Below are positions 25,547 through 34,030 of a stretch of 64,000 nucleotides of DNA, in pieces. The number at the start of each line of letters is the position of its first letter. Position 1 is the first letter of the stretch. The notes under the pieces are model-generated. The model saw nothing but the letters and a program-made list of their open reading frames with translations. It ran no database searches and was not told the DNA's origin. The DNA comes from Dyadobacter sp. Leaf189. Lineage in GTDB: Bacteria > Bacteroidota > Bacteroidia > Cytophagales > Spirosomataceae. The DNA is taken from NCBI RefSeq assembly GCF_001424405.1, contig NZ_LMPS01000006.1, forward strand, positions 496,001-560,000, given 5' to 3'. The translations under genes were made by a program, and so were the position numbers.

Positions 25547-27726
25547 TCCGCCACGTGTTTGGAGACCCTACCCGATTGTTTCAAAATATCCTGCGCGCCG
25601 GTTAATACCCAGCCAGCCATTTTTCCATTGAGACCTTTCAGATACTCGATTTTTGAACGGTCGTCATAAGAAATACTGTGTCCGCTTTCAAAAACAGCCA
25701 CAACCGCATCTGAGAATGTGATCCATTCCTTGGCTTTGTTCATCGACACGAGTGAACCTGCGTCCACCAGGATGGTATCATATTGTGTTTTCAATGTAGC
25801 CAGTGCTTCCTTGATCCTCGTTTCATCGGCGAGTTCAAGGAGCGAAACATCACCACCTTTATTGGCCAGGATCGAAATCGAACCATGCGCAGCAGTCGTG
25901 ACCGTGTCTCCTTTGGTAAGGTAATCTTCCAGGTACCGCGAGCCTGTATTAAGCTTCGTGATATCAGCTGCATTGAAGTTTCCATCAATAATCAACACCC
26001 TTTTGTTGATCTTGGAAAATGCCCACGCAAGGCTCAATGTAAGCAAAGTTTTTCCGCTTCCTTCCGAAAGGCTGGTGATCGAAAGGATCTTTGGATCGGG
26101 AAATTCATTGTCCAGCTCAAAGCGAATGGAGCGGATCAGGTTCCTGAATAATTCGATTTTACCCTCACTCGTATGCTCATTCTGCAACTCACTGATACGG
26201 AAACCACCTCCGAGCTGATTAACAAAACCAAGCACCGGCCGGTCGGTCGCATTGGCAAGCTGCTGCGGGTACCGGATCGATGAGTCGAAAAAGTAAAGGA
26301 TAAAGAGGATAAACAAGCAAAATGCGAAGCTGATCACTCCTGACAGTATAACCAAAACGATCTTTTTAGAAGGCTGTATTACACCTGGAAGTGCTTTTTC
26401 CGCGACTTTGAGTGTTGCAGGAAAGCTCGACGCCAGCCGCGCATCGTTATATTTTTGCAATGCTTCCATATACTCGCGGCCTGCTATATCAATCGCAGTT
26501 TCAAACTCCTGCACCCGTGCTTCATTGGGTACCAGGCCGTCGAACTTGTTGTTCAGCGTTTTCAGCTCTGCTTCAATAGTTGCCAGACTGTTCGCCGCGA
26601 GGTCCCGCTCCACTTCCATGGTCAGCTTTTGGGTAACCAGGTTCTCCTTGAGCGAGAGCGGACTGTACACATACCTGTCAGTAGACTCGTTAATCTGTGC
26701 CGACAATTTGGTCTGGATCGAGTCGAGCCCAGCTTTATATTTCGGGTCAAAGTTGCTTTTTACATAAGCTTCATTCAACGCGCGGAGCCGCTGTTTTGTG
26801 GCGACAATGCTCTGGTTAATGCCCGAAACCGCACTTTCGAAGTATTTGCGATCATTCGCACTGAATCGATTGTCAATATTCCGGATCGCCACACCGTACG
26901 CAATCACATCTTTCTTGGCAACTTCTCTTCTCAGCTCAAACTCCGCCATTTGTCCGTACAAGCTTTTTGCCTGTTCGTCCAGGTTCAAAACCCGGTTCTT
27001 GATCTTATAATCACGCAATCCGTTCATCTGAACGCGGAGCGCCATTCTTTTTTGTTCGAGAAAATCGGCAAGGAAGCTGATGGTACGGTTGTAAGTATCC
27101 GTCAGCCTGGCAGAGTACATTTTGATAAACTCGCTGCTAAGCGTATTGATCACAAACGATGCCATTTGTGAATCGTCCGACTCGTATTCAATGTTTATAA
27201 AATCACTGTTGGACAGTCGGAAAATGGTCAGCTTCTTCTGCACAGACTCGGCGTCGTAGCCCATGTCCTTCAAAATAGCCAGCAACTTCTTCTCCTGCGG
27301 AACCGCTGGCGAGAGCTCCTGTTGTGTCTTGTACTTTTGCGTAAGCACATTCACAGCCTGGGCGCGGGCATTTTGGTCCAGTGCCTGTAAGTCTTTGGAA
27401 GCCGATCTGAAATCATCCTTCTCAGCCGCTTTCAGATCGTGAAGCAGTAACTGATAAGAAACCTGATCGAGTACCTTCTTTTGCGACATCATTTGTATGA
27501 TGTTGTCAAACTTCCTGGCAATCTCGAAATCCTGCTCAGTGCCGCTGCTCATCAAACCCTGCTCCGTTTTGTCAACCAAGCCTGTTGCAATGCTTCCGTG
27601 CGATTTGAACTGGTCGGGAAGCGCTTTCACCAAAAAGTACGCTGCCACAACTGTGATCAGCGGAACAAAGATCAGTACGAACTTATTTTTATATAGTATT
27701 CTCAGAAATTGCGAGAGCTCTGTCAT
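25543..27726 (-). CDS. Wzc-like polysaccharide co-polymerase with degenerate BY-kinase domain
   Basis: A 727-residue protein. Transmembrane helices at about residues 15-33 and 455-480 enclose a long periplasmic Wzz-type region with coiled coils. The cytosolic C-terminal domain has Walker A (SLSEGSGKT, about residue 555). In Walker A' the usual DxD is replaced (VLIIDGNFN) and the Walker B-like site reads TILVDAGS. There is no C-terminal tyrosine cluster; the protein ends KQSGRVSKHVAE. Full BY-kinases control chain length and export through autophosphorylation of such a cluster, so this one may bind ATP without cycling by tyrosine phosphorylation. It overlaps both neighbours by four bases. Confidence 0.88.
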   Translation of the reverse strand: MTELSQFLRILYKNKFVLIFVPLITVVAAYFLVKALPDQFKSHGSIATGLVDKTEQGLMSSGTEQDFEIARKFDNIIQMMSQKKVLDQVSYQLLLHDLKAAEKDDFRSASKDLQALDQNARAQAVNVLTQKYKTQQELSPAVPQEKKLLAILKDMGYDAESVQKKLTIFRLSNSDFINIEYESDDSQMASFVINTLSSEFIKMYSARLTDTYNRTISFLADFLEQKRMALRVQMNGLRDYKIKNRVLNLDEQAKSLYGQMAEFELRREVAKKDVIAYGVAIRNIDNRFSANDRKYFESAVSGINQSIVATKQRLRALNEAYVKSNFDPKYKAGLDSIQTKLSAQINESTDRYVYSPLSLKENLVTQKLTMEVERDLAANSLATIEAELKTLNNKFDGLVPNEARVQEFETAIDIAGREYMEALQKYNDARLASSFPATLKVAEKALPGVIQPSKKIVLVILSGVISFAFCLFILFILYFFDSSIRYPQQLANATDRPVLGFVNQLGGGFRISELQNEHTSEGKIELFRNLIRSIRFELDNEFPDPKILSITSLSEGSGKTLLTLSLAWAFSKINKRVLIIDGNFNAADITKLNTGSRYLEDYLTKGDTVTTAAHGSISILANKGGDVSLLELADETRIKEALATLKTQYDTILVDAGSLVSMNKAKEWITFSDAVVAVFESGHSISYDDRSKIEYLKGLNGKMAGWVLTGAQDILKQSGRVSKHVAE

Positions 27727-28391
27727 TTGATGTCTTCCAATTTTTGTCCCAATAATTCTTCCAGCGCGCTTTTAGAGATAAGCACATCTGCCTCCGCCGA
27801 TACCTTGGCCTGCTGCCTGTCCGAAATGACCACCAGCGCTTTACTATACTCTTCCAGCGTGGTTTCGCCCTTTTCGTATTTGAATTTGAGCTCTTCGGCC
27901 AATGCTTCCACATCGTGCAATGCATCTGCCTTGATCCGCAGCAGCACTTTGTATTGCGCATATGCAATGTAACGCTGCTTCACGTCGGCTTCCAGGTTCA
28001 GCATGTATGTGTCGCGATCGTGCTCAACAGCCTGCAATTCGCTTTTGGCCTGCTTGATCAAAGCCGGCTTTTGCAGCAGTGAGCCGATGTTCACGAAAAA
28101 ACCAAACTGGTATCCATTCAGAAAATTGGGGTTTATGGAGCTCGCCAGCCGATCCGGGCTATACAGATAGGAGAATGAAAGGATTTCAAAATAGGAAAGC
28201 TTCAACTTTTTGGCATTGTAAGTGCCTGCGTCAACCCGTGACTGATATAGCTTCAACTTAGGGTAGTTTTTTTTGGCGATCTCAACCAGCTTCTCTAAGT
28301 AGGGAAAGGAAAGTTCGTCCGACAATGCATTTTGTGCCTTTGCGGGAGCCAGTGAGATCAGGAAAATTAATAGTGAGCAGAAATATTTCAT
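27723..28391 (-). CDS. Half-length TolC-like (OEP family) protein
   Basis: A 222-residue protein with a signal peptide (about residues 1-19, ending APAKAQ) followed by what looks like one outer membrane efflux repeat. Long amphipathic helices (LVEIAKKNYPKLKLYQSRVDAG, split here as YPKLKLYQSRVDAG; and LRIKADALHDVEALAEELKF) flank a short segment that could supply two beta strands (SPDRLASSINPNFLNGYQFG). Normal TolC-type channels are about 420-480 residues with two such repeats. The frame is intact, with a proper start and stop and a four-base overlap with the Wzc-like gene, so it is not a fragment. A Wza-type exporter is not seen in the window, so this could be the outer-membrane or periplasmic partner. 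Confidence 0.75.
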   Translation of the reverse strand: MKYFCSLLIFLISLAPAKAQNALSDELSFPYLEKLVEIAKKNYPKLKLYQSRVDAGTYNAKKLKLSYFEILSFSYLYSPDRLASSINPNFLNGYQFGFFVNIGSLLQKPALIKQAKSELQAVEHDRDTYMLNLEADVKQRYIAYAQYKVLLRIKADALHDVEALAEELKFKYEKGETTLEEYSKALVVISDRQQAKVSAEADVLISKSALEELLGQKLEDIK

Positions 28392-28438
28392 TGAGAGAAT
28401 TTAAGTGAGTAGTAGTCAGGAGGGGATTGGGGAGGTAT

Positions 28439-29653
28439 CTAAACGTTTTCGGATTGTAAAAGTGCGGGGAAGGTTTTTAGGATAATCTGCATATCCATTT
28501 TGAATGAAAACTCCTTCGCATAAGTAATGTCAAGCTGCGTCCTCTCCTCTTCCGACATATCTGCTTTTCCTTTTCCTCTCTTGGTAACCTGCCACAGTCC
28601 CGTTAAGCCGGCTGGTCCTGCAAAACGGAAAATCTTGTCGTCGGTTGTCATTTTTTCAGCCTCATAAAGCGGCAACGGCCGGTTGCCCACCAGCGACATA
28701 TCGCCTTTCAGGATGTTGATCAGCTGTGGAAGTTCGTCGATACTTGAATTGCGCAGGAACTGGCCGAACCGCGTGATCCTCGGATCGTTCTGGAACTTCA
28801 TAAATGCGGCTTTTTGCTCCTTCTGGAAGTGGTACAGCTTTTCGCAGATTTCCTTACCATCGTGGAACAGCATGCTTTTGCATTGGTTTCCGGCCTGGCA
28901 CTCCGCGCACAGCCCGCTGTGTTCCATCTGCTGTACCGGCTCCGTCGATTTATTGTACATACTCAATGCGGCCATTTTGCGGATCTGCTGGTCTGCATCG
29001 GTACGCATGGTGCGGAACTTGTAGAGGTCGAAAATCTTGTAACCGCTCCCTACCCTTTTGGATTTGTAAAAAACAGGCCCTTTCGAATCCAGGCGGATCA
29101 GGATGGCGACGATAATGAACACCGGCAGCAGCAAAAGGACAGCCGTGCCTGTGGTGATGATATCAATACTACGCTTCCATAAGGGCGTATGCGCACTTTG
29201 GTCGCCAATCTTCTGCAGTGCCTTGTTGGCAACATACCACTGTCTTTTCTTGAAGTACTTAATCCTGGTGATCAGGTCCCCATCGTCGAAGCGGACAGAG
29301 AAGATATCGTCTGCGTGCTTCTGACGTGCAGTTTCGATGGACGCGCGCGTCAGCTTGTCGACCATGAGTACAAACGGGATATTGCCAAAACCGGCAGAGC
29401 TCCGGATATAATCGAGCAGCTCAATGCCGCCGCTGTTCTCGTGCGCTATGATCACATCTGCCGGAAAATTTTCCTGGAGTGCAGCAAGCAGGTTCTCGCG
29501 GCTGCTGAAATACTCTACCTGCAGCGAGTCGGCGAAGCGTTCTGTGAAATTAATGTAATGATCAAAATCGACGTTCAGGTACATAACCCTGAACTGAGCT
29601 GTGTAAGACTTCGTCTCAGCGCCCGGCGTCTGGATTTCGCTTGCAGTTTCCAT
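28439..29653 (-). CDS. Priming sugar transferase with N-terminal receiver-like domain
   Basis: A 404-residue protein. The C-terminal part is a bacterial sugar transferase (WcaJ/WbaP type) that moves a sugar-1-phosphate onto undecaprenyl phosphate and starts repeat-unit synthesis: membrane helix at about 165-190, KSKRVGSGYKIFDLYKFRTMR at about 200, and DELPQLINILKGDMSLVGNRP near 320 (each motif split over the active site). The first about 140 residues look like a receiver fold (FRVMYLNVDFDHYI, PADVIIAHENSGGIELLDYI, IPFVLMVDKL), but the phosphoacceptor Asp position reads His-Glu. Between the two transferase halves is an insertion with four cysteines (C-x2-C-x5-C-x10-C, about residues 245-267). 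A receiver-only gene lies 14 bases upstream. Confidence 0.86.
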   Translation of the reverse strand: METASEIQTPGAETKSYTAQFRVMYLNVDFDHYINFTERFADSLQVEYFSSRENLLAALQENFPADVIIAHENSGGIELLDYIRSSAGFGNIPFVLMVDKLTRASIETARQKHADDIFSVRFDDGDLITRIKYFKKRQWYVANKALQKIGDQSAHTPLWKRSIDIITTGTAVLLLLPVFIIVAILIRLDSKGPVFYKSKRVGSGYKIFDLYKFRTMRTDADQQIRKMAALSMYNKSTEPVQQMEHSGLCAECQAGNQCKSMLFHDGKEICEKLYHFQKEQKAAFMKFQNDPRITRFGQFLRNSSIDELPQLINILKGDMSLVGNRPLPLYEAEKMTTDDKIFRFAGPAGLTGLWQVTKRGKGKADMSEEERTQLDITYAKEFSFKMDMQIILKTFPALLQSENV

Positions 29654-29667
29654 CTTTTCTAAACTGA

Positions 29668-30057
29668 TTAGGAGTATCGTTTGGCGCGGCGGAGTATCGC
29701 ATTGATCTTGGCGTGTACCTCCATCGGGTTAAATGGTTTCACCATAAAATCATCCGCTCCCAGGTTCAGGCACTGGATACGCTCGCTGCTCTCGTCGGAG
29801 CCGGACAGGATGATGATGGGTATCTCTGAGTAGAGGTTACTCGCTTTGGTCACTTTCAAAAATTCCTTTCCGCTCAGGTTGGGCATATGCAGGTCCGCAA
29901 TGATCAGATCGGCGTGATTGCCTTCTTCCAGCCAAAGCATACCCTCTGAACCGTCACTTTTAATGATAACGTTAAAATCTTTCTTTAAAAAATGCTCTAA
30001 TATTTTGGTGATACTCGGCTCGTCGTCGATGATCAACAAACTTCTTTTAATGTCCAT
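29668..30057 (-). CDS. Single-domain response regulator (receiver only)
   Basis: A 129-residue CheY-like protein with a complete receiver: LLIIDDEPS (acidic pair at residues 11-12), phosphoacceptor Asp55 in IIADLHMPN, Ser in IILSGSDES and the conserved Lys in FMVKPFNP. There is no output domain. It is the first gene of the minus-strand EPS operon, 14 bases before the priming transferase with a receiver-like domain. It may act as a phosphate sink, a phosphorelay intermediate with the Hpt proteins, or a direct binding partner of the transferase. The 400-base region upstream has no gene and should contain the operon promoter. Confidence 0.9.
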   Translation of the reverse strand: MDIKRSLLIIDDEPSITKILEHFLKKDFNVIIKSDGSEGMLWLEEGNHADLIIADLHMPNLSGKEFLKVTKASNLYSEIPIIILSGSDESSERIQCLNLGADDFMVKPFNPMEVHAKINAILRRAKRYS

Positions 30058-30457
30058 GGTGATGTAAAAAATGAATCAAATGCTGGTATAGATCTAAAAA
30101 CGTGTTGGTTAAACCATCAGAATTCATCGAAGTATGCGCTCAAACTAGTTGACTTCATGCCTAAGTATCAGATGGAATTATTTTGTAGATTTAGTCATAA
30201 TACTTTTCATAACAAAACAGTAAGTTCAATTGTATTACACTGGTTTTGTTCATTCCTACTGTCCTTATTCATTGTTTAGGTTGATTCTAAGTTATTCAGG
30301 ACAATAGCAAGCTATTATGGTTAAAGAGAGATGAGTTGTAGAGAGTAGGTAGTAAAATTATGCACTGGGAACTACATCACAAAAAATACCCGGCAGAATT
30401 TGAAAAAATTTTGCAAATTAATTCTACGTAAAATGTAACCAGTTGAGGCTGTTCGGA
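30058..30457. other. Gene-free, A+T-rich intergenic region
   Basis: About 400 bases between the start of the receiver gene at 30057 and the end of the anti-sigma gene at 30458. It is noticeably richer in A+T than neighbouring genes, with short T and A runs. I found no credible reading frame (the ATG at about 30319 stops after five codons), no tRNA-like fold and no strong inverted repeat. It must carry the promoter of the minus-strand EPS operon, but I cannot place a promoter motif with confidence. Confidence 0.6.
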
Positions 30458-31450
30458 TTATTTGGAAGCGTGGAAGTAAATCGCTACCTCAGCAGTCGCG
30501 TCGATCGGACTGCCATTCTGCTTCGCCGGAGTCCATGCCGGACCTTTACGTACAACCTCGATAGCAGAAGAATGAAGGGATGATTTGCCGGTGGCTTTAA
30601 TATCAGCAAGTGTCCCGTCGGCTTTTACAACGAAGCTGACGATCACCGTTTCGCTCCCCTCAAAAGCGGGTGTATTTTGCTGAATGTAGGAAAGGTATTG
30701 TTGCCAGCCTGCCTTTGGCTGCGGCTTATCAGTTGACAATGCATCGGAATGTTCACTCACCGCACCATCAGAAACAAGCCGCGACGAAGACCTGCTCAGC
30801 TTCGCAGGAGCCGCTCTTCCCAGCGACTGAATGGAAGAAGGAGGAGCAGAAAATGCGGAAGGTACAGGTTCAACCACAGCCACTCTGGCTTTAATAAAAT
30901 CAGAATCAGTGCTGATATTCTCATCTAAAGATGGTGCAGCAGCGACAAGCGGCTCTGGCTTCGCCGAAAGTTGCTCAGCCTGTCTCCGCGCGGGGCGCTG
31001 CTTTTTCCCGGGCAGTTCGGGAGCTGCTGCAATCGGCGCTGCATTTACGTTTGCATCTGGCACCGGGCCGGCGGGCTTGATTACCGGCTTTTCAATAGGC
31101 GCAGGCCCTTTACTTACTGTTTCGACGACGTTGTCTTTGGTCAAAACAATCCACAGGATCCCAGCTGTTATGATGATGGAGGCGGCGGAGGCGTAAGTCC
31201 ATAAACTGGTCTTCCGTGATCCATTCTCCGCAGTTCTTGCTGCCAGCTTAGCAGCCAGTTCTGCATGGAGCGTTTCGGCTTGGGCAGAGGTCGGGTTGAG
31301 AAATGCAAATCCTTCATAAGCCTCCGCAAATGCAGGATCAGAGAGAAGCCGCTTCTCAAAAGTATGCTGCTCCTCAAAAGACATTGCGCCGCTCTGGTAG
31401 CGTACAAAATCTTTCAGGTTAATGGGGGAACGTTGATTAAACTCAGCCAT
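30458..31450 (-). CDS. Membrane anti-sigma factor with TonB-like C-terminal domain
   Basis: A 330-residue protein. The N-terminal about 80 residues form a cytosolic anti-sigma region (FVRYQSGAMSFEEQHTFEKR). One transmembrane helix follows (about residues 85-103, WTYASAASIIITAGILWIVL). Then comes a long Pro/Ala/Ser-rich periplasmic spacer, and the last about 95 residues resemble a TonB C-terminal domain (FEGSETVIVSFVVKADGTLAD, split around the beta strands, ending GSPIDATAEVAIYFHASK). It should hold the ECF sigma factor inactive and release it when the periplasmic part is engaged. It overlaps the sigma gene by 8 bases. TonB-like tails on anti-sigma factors occur in Bacteroidota, but the ligand is unknown. 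Confidence 0.82.
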   Translation of the reverse strand: MAEFNQRSPINLKDFVRYQSGAMSFEEQHTFEKRLLSDPAFAEAYEGFAFLNPTSAQAETLHAELAAKLAARTAENGSRKTSLWTYASAASIIITAGILWIVLTKDNVVETVSKGPAPIEKPVIKPAGPVPDANVNAAPIAAAPELPGKKQRPARRQAEQLSAKPEPLVAAAPSLDENISTDSDFIKARVAVVEPVPSAFSAPPSSIQSLGRAAPAKLSRSSSRLVSDGAVSEHSDALSTDKPQPKAGWQQYLSYIQQNTPAFEGSETVIVSFVVKADGTLADIKATGKSSLHSSAIEVVRKGPAWTPAKQNGSPIDATAEVAIYFHASK

Positions 31451-32027
31451 TTCTTTCCATACATATTTTCAGGTTCCGCTTCCCGTTCTGGATATAGCTC
31501 TTCACTTTCTCTAAACCAAACCCCGTTTCTGAGGCAATTTCCCGGTAACACTTGCTCTCCATATAAAACAAGTTTACGGACAGCTTTTGCTCGGGCGACA
31601 AGGTTGCAATACACTTTTCAAGCCACACCAGCTGCTTTTCCTCAAACATATCCGTCTCCCCGGAATCAACTCCCGCCAGCTGCTCCAATGCCTCTTCCGT
31701 ATGCTCCGCTATTGGAACAAACACTTTTGCCGAACGCAGCTGCATTAAACAGTAGTTCCTGGTCACCGAATGCAGCCAGCTGCTGAAATGCTGCACTTCA
31801 TGGACCCGCAGATCTTTCACAAGCTTCTCAAAAATCTGCATTACTGCATCTTTTGAGCGGTTATCATCTTTAAAATATTTGAAACAAATCCCGAAAACGG
31901 CGTCCATATAAGGTTCATACAAAGTCCCCAGCAGTCTGAGGTCGCCGGATGCGCGGTACGCTTCCAGCAGCTCAGGCTCCGTAAGCGGATGCTGATGCTG
32001 TTTTGTAAAAACCTTTAAAAACCTCAC
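31443..32027 (-). CDS. ECF-type sigma-70 factor
   Basis: A 194-residue RNA polymerase sigma factor of the extracytoplasmic function class. Region 2 is present (LYEPYMDAVFGICFKYFKD, then DAVMQIFEKLV, about residues 35-75) and region 4 follows (LSPEQKLSVNLFYMESKCYREIA, split at the helix-turn-helix, then GLEKVKSYIQNGKRNLKI, about 140-190). The best start is GTG at 32025-32027, because no in-frame ATG precedes conserved sequence and MRFLKVF fits the family N-terminus. It is paired with the anti-sigma gene downstream and lies divergent from the VWA protein gene at 32164. It probably activates itself and perhaps that gene. Confidence 0.87.
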   Translation of the reverse strand: MRFLKVFTKQHQHPLTEPELLEAYRASGDLRLLGTLYEPYMDAVFGICFKYFKDDNRSKDAVMQIFEKLVKDLRVHEVQHFSSWLHSVTRNYCLMQLRSAKVFVPIAEHTEEALEQLAGVDSGETDMFEEKQLVWLEKCIATLSPEQKLSVNLFYMESKCYREIASETGFGLEKVKSYIQNGKRNLKICMERNG

Positions 32028-32063
32028 ATGAATATGCTTGAAGAAAATGCATTCAACTAATAC

Positions 32064-32138
32064 CTGGATGCAGGCGGCGGCTCTTTTCCATAAAAACTCT
32101 GAAAACTTTTATGGAAAAACTTTCCGGTCTGCATCCAG
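32064..32138. repeat. Nested pair of perfect inverted repeats between divergent genes
   Basis: Two perfect inverted repeats share one centre. The outer arms are CTGGATGCAG (32064-32073) and CTGCATCCAG (32129-32138). The inner arms are TTTTCCATAAAA (32084-32095) and TTTTATGGAAAA (32107-32118) around an 11-base loop. The unpaired stretches between inner and outer arms are 10 bases on both sides, so the structure is symmetric. It lies between the sigma factor gene (start 32027) and the VWA gene (start 32164). It could be a dyad operator, a 5' UTR structure or an attenuator; there is no U-run of the sort expected for a simple terminator. Confidence 0.8.
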
Positions 32139-32163
32139 TCAATAAACTAAAACTTTATTAACC

Positions 32164-34029
32164 ATGAAAGGAAAGATCGTAATACTCCTTGCTTTATTCC
32201 TAAGTGCTTTTGCCGTGGTACCCAACAAGGTCATCAGAGGGCAGGTAACCTTTAATAATCAGCCGGTAGCAGGCGCCCGCATTTCCCTCGACGGCAGCAA
32301 AACAATTGCTACCACCGATCAGCAGGGAAAATTCACCATTTCCATTCCCGACTTCACCAAACCGCTCCAAGTAGCAGCTCCGGGATTTAAAACGCAGCTG
32401 GTGACGATCACCTCCTCCTCTTTCCTGGATATTGTGATGGAAAAAGCAGAGGCTGACTTCGATAAGCAGCGACTAACTGTCGGCATTTACGAGCAGGCCG
32501 TAAAGAAGGTGAGCCCTCAATTTGCAGGAATGTCGGCCCCATTGCCATCTTCCAATGTAATGCGGCGCAGCAGTCCGCTGACAGATGTCACAAATGAATC
32601 TTATAAGCTGATCAACGAAAATGGCTTTCAGGTAACAGGCCAGCAGGCAGTTACTACCTTCGCCGCAGATGTGGACCGGGCTTCTTACAGCAATATCCGC
32701 CGGTACCTCACCAACGGCAACCTCCCTCCTGCTGACGCAGTGCGGATCGAGGAAATGATCAATTACTTCGATTACGACTACCCGCAACCAAAAGGCGACT
32801 CGCCCATTGCGCTTACCACGGAATTGACGGACTCACCCTGGAACAAGGGACTTAAATTGTTGCATATCGGTATGCAGGCGAAAAAAGTAGCTGTACAAGA
32901 TCTGCCAGCTTCCAACCTGGTGTTCCTGGTGGATGTTTCCGGGTCAATGACTGATGAAAATAAACTCCCGCTGGTGAAGCAGGCGCTCAAATTGCTGGTG
33001 GGCCAGCTGCGGGAGCAAGACAAGATCTCCATTGTTGCTTATGCCGGCGCCGCAGGCGTCATCTTACCTCCTACTTCGGGAAGTGAAAAGTCGAAAATTA
33101 AGGATGCTCTTGACAAGCTGGAAGCAGGCGGCTCTACCGCCGGAGGTGAGGGCATCGAGCTTGCTTATGATCTTGCCGCTGCGCATTTTATATCCAAAGG
33201 CAACAACCGTGTGATCCTGGCGACAGACGGTGACTTTAATGTGGGTGTTTCCAGCGAGGCAGGCTTGCAGCGGCTCATCGAGCAGAAAAGGAAAAGCGGC
33301 ATTTTCCTCAGCGTAATGGGTTTTGGAATGGGCAATTACAAAGATAACCTGGCTGAAACGCTGGCCGACAAAGGAAATGGCAATTATGCATACATAGACA
33401 ACCTGCAGGAAGCAAAAAAGGAATTTGTGCACGAATTTGGCGGTACATTATTTACGGTTGCCAAAGACGTTAAAATCCAGATTGAATTTAATCCCTTGCA
33501 CGTGCAGGGTTACAGGCTGATCGGCTATGAAACCAGGGCACTCAAAAACGAGGAGTTCCACGATGATAAGAAAGATGCGGGAGAAATGGGCTCGGGGCAC
33601 ATTGTCACTGCGATTTACGAGCTTATTCCGGCAGGTTTTAACAGCGAATACTTACCAAAAACAGATCCGCTGAAATACCAGAAAAACAACATTTCAGCAA
33701 CTGGAAAAACAGACGAAATGCTCACGATCAAAGTTCGTTACAAAGAGCCTGACAGCGAGAAAAGCCAGTTGTTTGATCTGCCGGTAGGTAACAGCTCGCG
33801 TCCATTTGCAAGCTGTTCAGAGAACCTCAGGTTCTCCGCAGCAGTTGCCGAGTTCGGACTCTTGCTCAGAGATTCAGAGTTCAAAGGCGAAGCTACTTAC
33901 GGAGATGTGATCAGCAAGGCGCAAAATGCATTGGGGAAAGACAATGAAGGGTACCGGGCTGAATTCGTGCAGCTTGTAAAAACGGCGCGGTCTTTACAAG
34001 ACCCGAAGGAAACTGCAATCAAGGAGTAA
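32164..34029 (+). CDS. Secreted VWA-domain protein with carboxypeptidase-regulatory-like domain
   Basis: A 621-residue protein, YfbK-like. After a signal peptide (about residues 1-20) comes a carboxypeptidase-D regulatory-like beta-sandwich (about 22-95, RGQVTFNNQPVAGARISLDG). A von Willebrand N-terminal segment follows (FAADVDRASYSNIRRYL, about 168-184). The VWA domain (about 248-425) has an intact MIDAS site: LVDVSGSMTDE, a Thr in AGGSTAGGEGI and LATDGDFN. The C-terminal domain (about 430-620) is of the DUF3520 type. Such proteins bind partners through a metal ion, but their role in Bacteroidota is unsettled. It is divergent from the ECF sigma/anti-sigma pair and may be under its control. 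A strong terminator follows its stop. Confidence 0.87.
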   Translation: MKGKIVILLALFLSAFAVVPNKVIRGQVTFNNQPVAGARISLDGSKTIATTDQQGKFTISIPDFTKPLQVAAPGFKTQLVTITSSSFLDIVMEKAEADFDKQRLTVGIYEQAVKKVSPQFAGMSAPLPSSNVMRRSSPLTDVTNESYKLINENGFQVTGQQAVTTFAADVDRASYSNIRRYLTNGNLPPADAVRIEEMINYFDYDYPQPKGDSPIALTTELTDSPWNKGLKLLHIGMQAKKVAVQDLPASNLVFLVDVSGSMTDENKLPLVKQALKLLVGQLREQDKISIVAYAGAAGVILPPTSGSEKSKIKDALDKLEAGGSTAGGEGIELAYDLAAAHFISKGNNRVILATDGDFNVGVSSEAGLQRLIEQKRKSGIFLSVMGFGMGNYKDNLAETLADKGNGNYAYIDNLQEAKKEFVHEFGGTLFTVAKDVKIQIEFNPLHVQGYRLIGYETRALKNEEFHDDKKDAGEMGSGHIVTAIYELIPAGFNSEYLPKTDPLKYQKNNISATGKTDEMLTIKVRYKEPDSEKSQLFDLPVGNSSRPFASCSENLRFSAAVAEFGLLLRDSEFKGEATYGDVISKAQNALGKDNEGYRAEFVQLVKTARSLQDPKETAIKE

Positions 34030-34030
34030 T

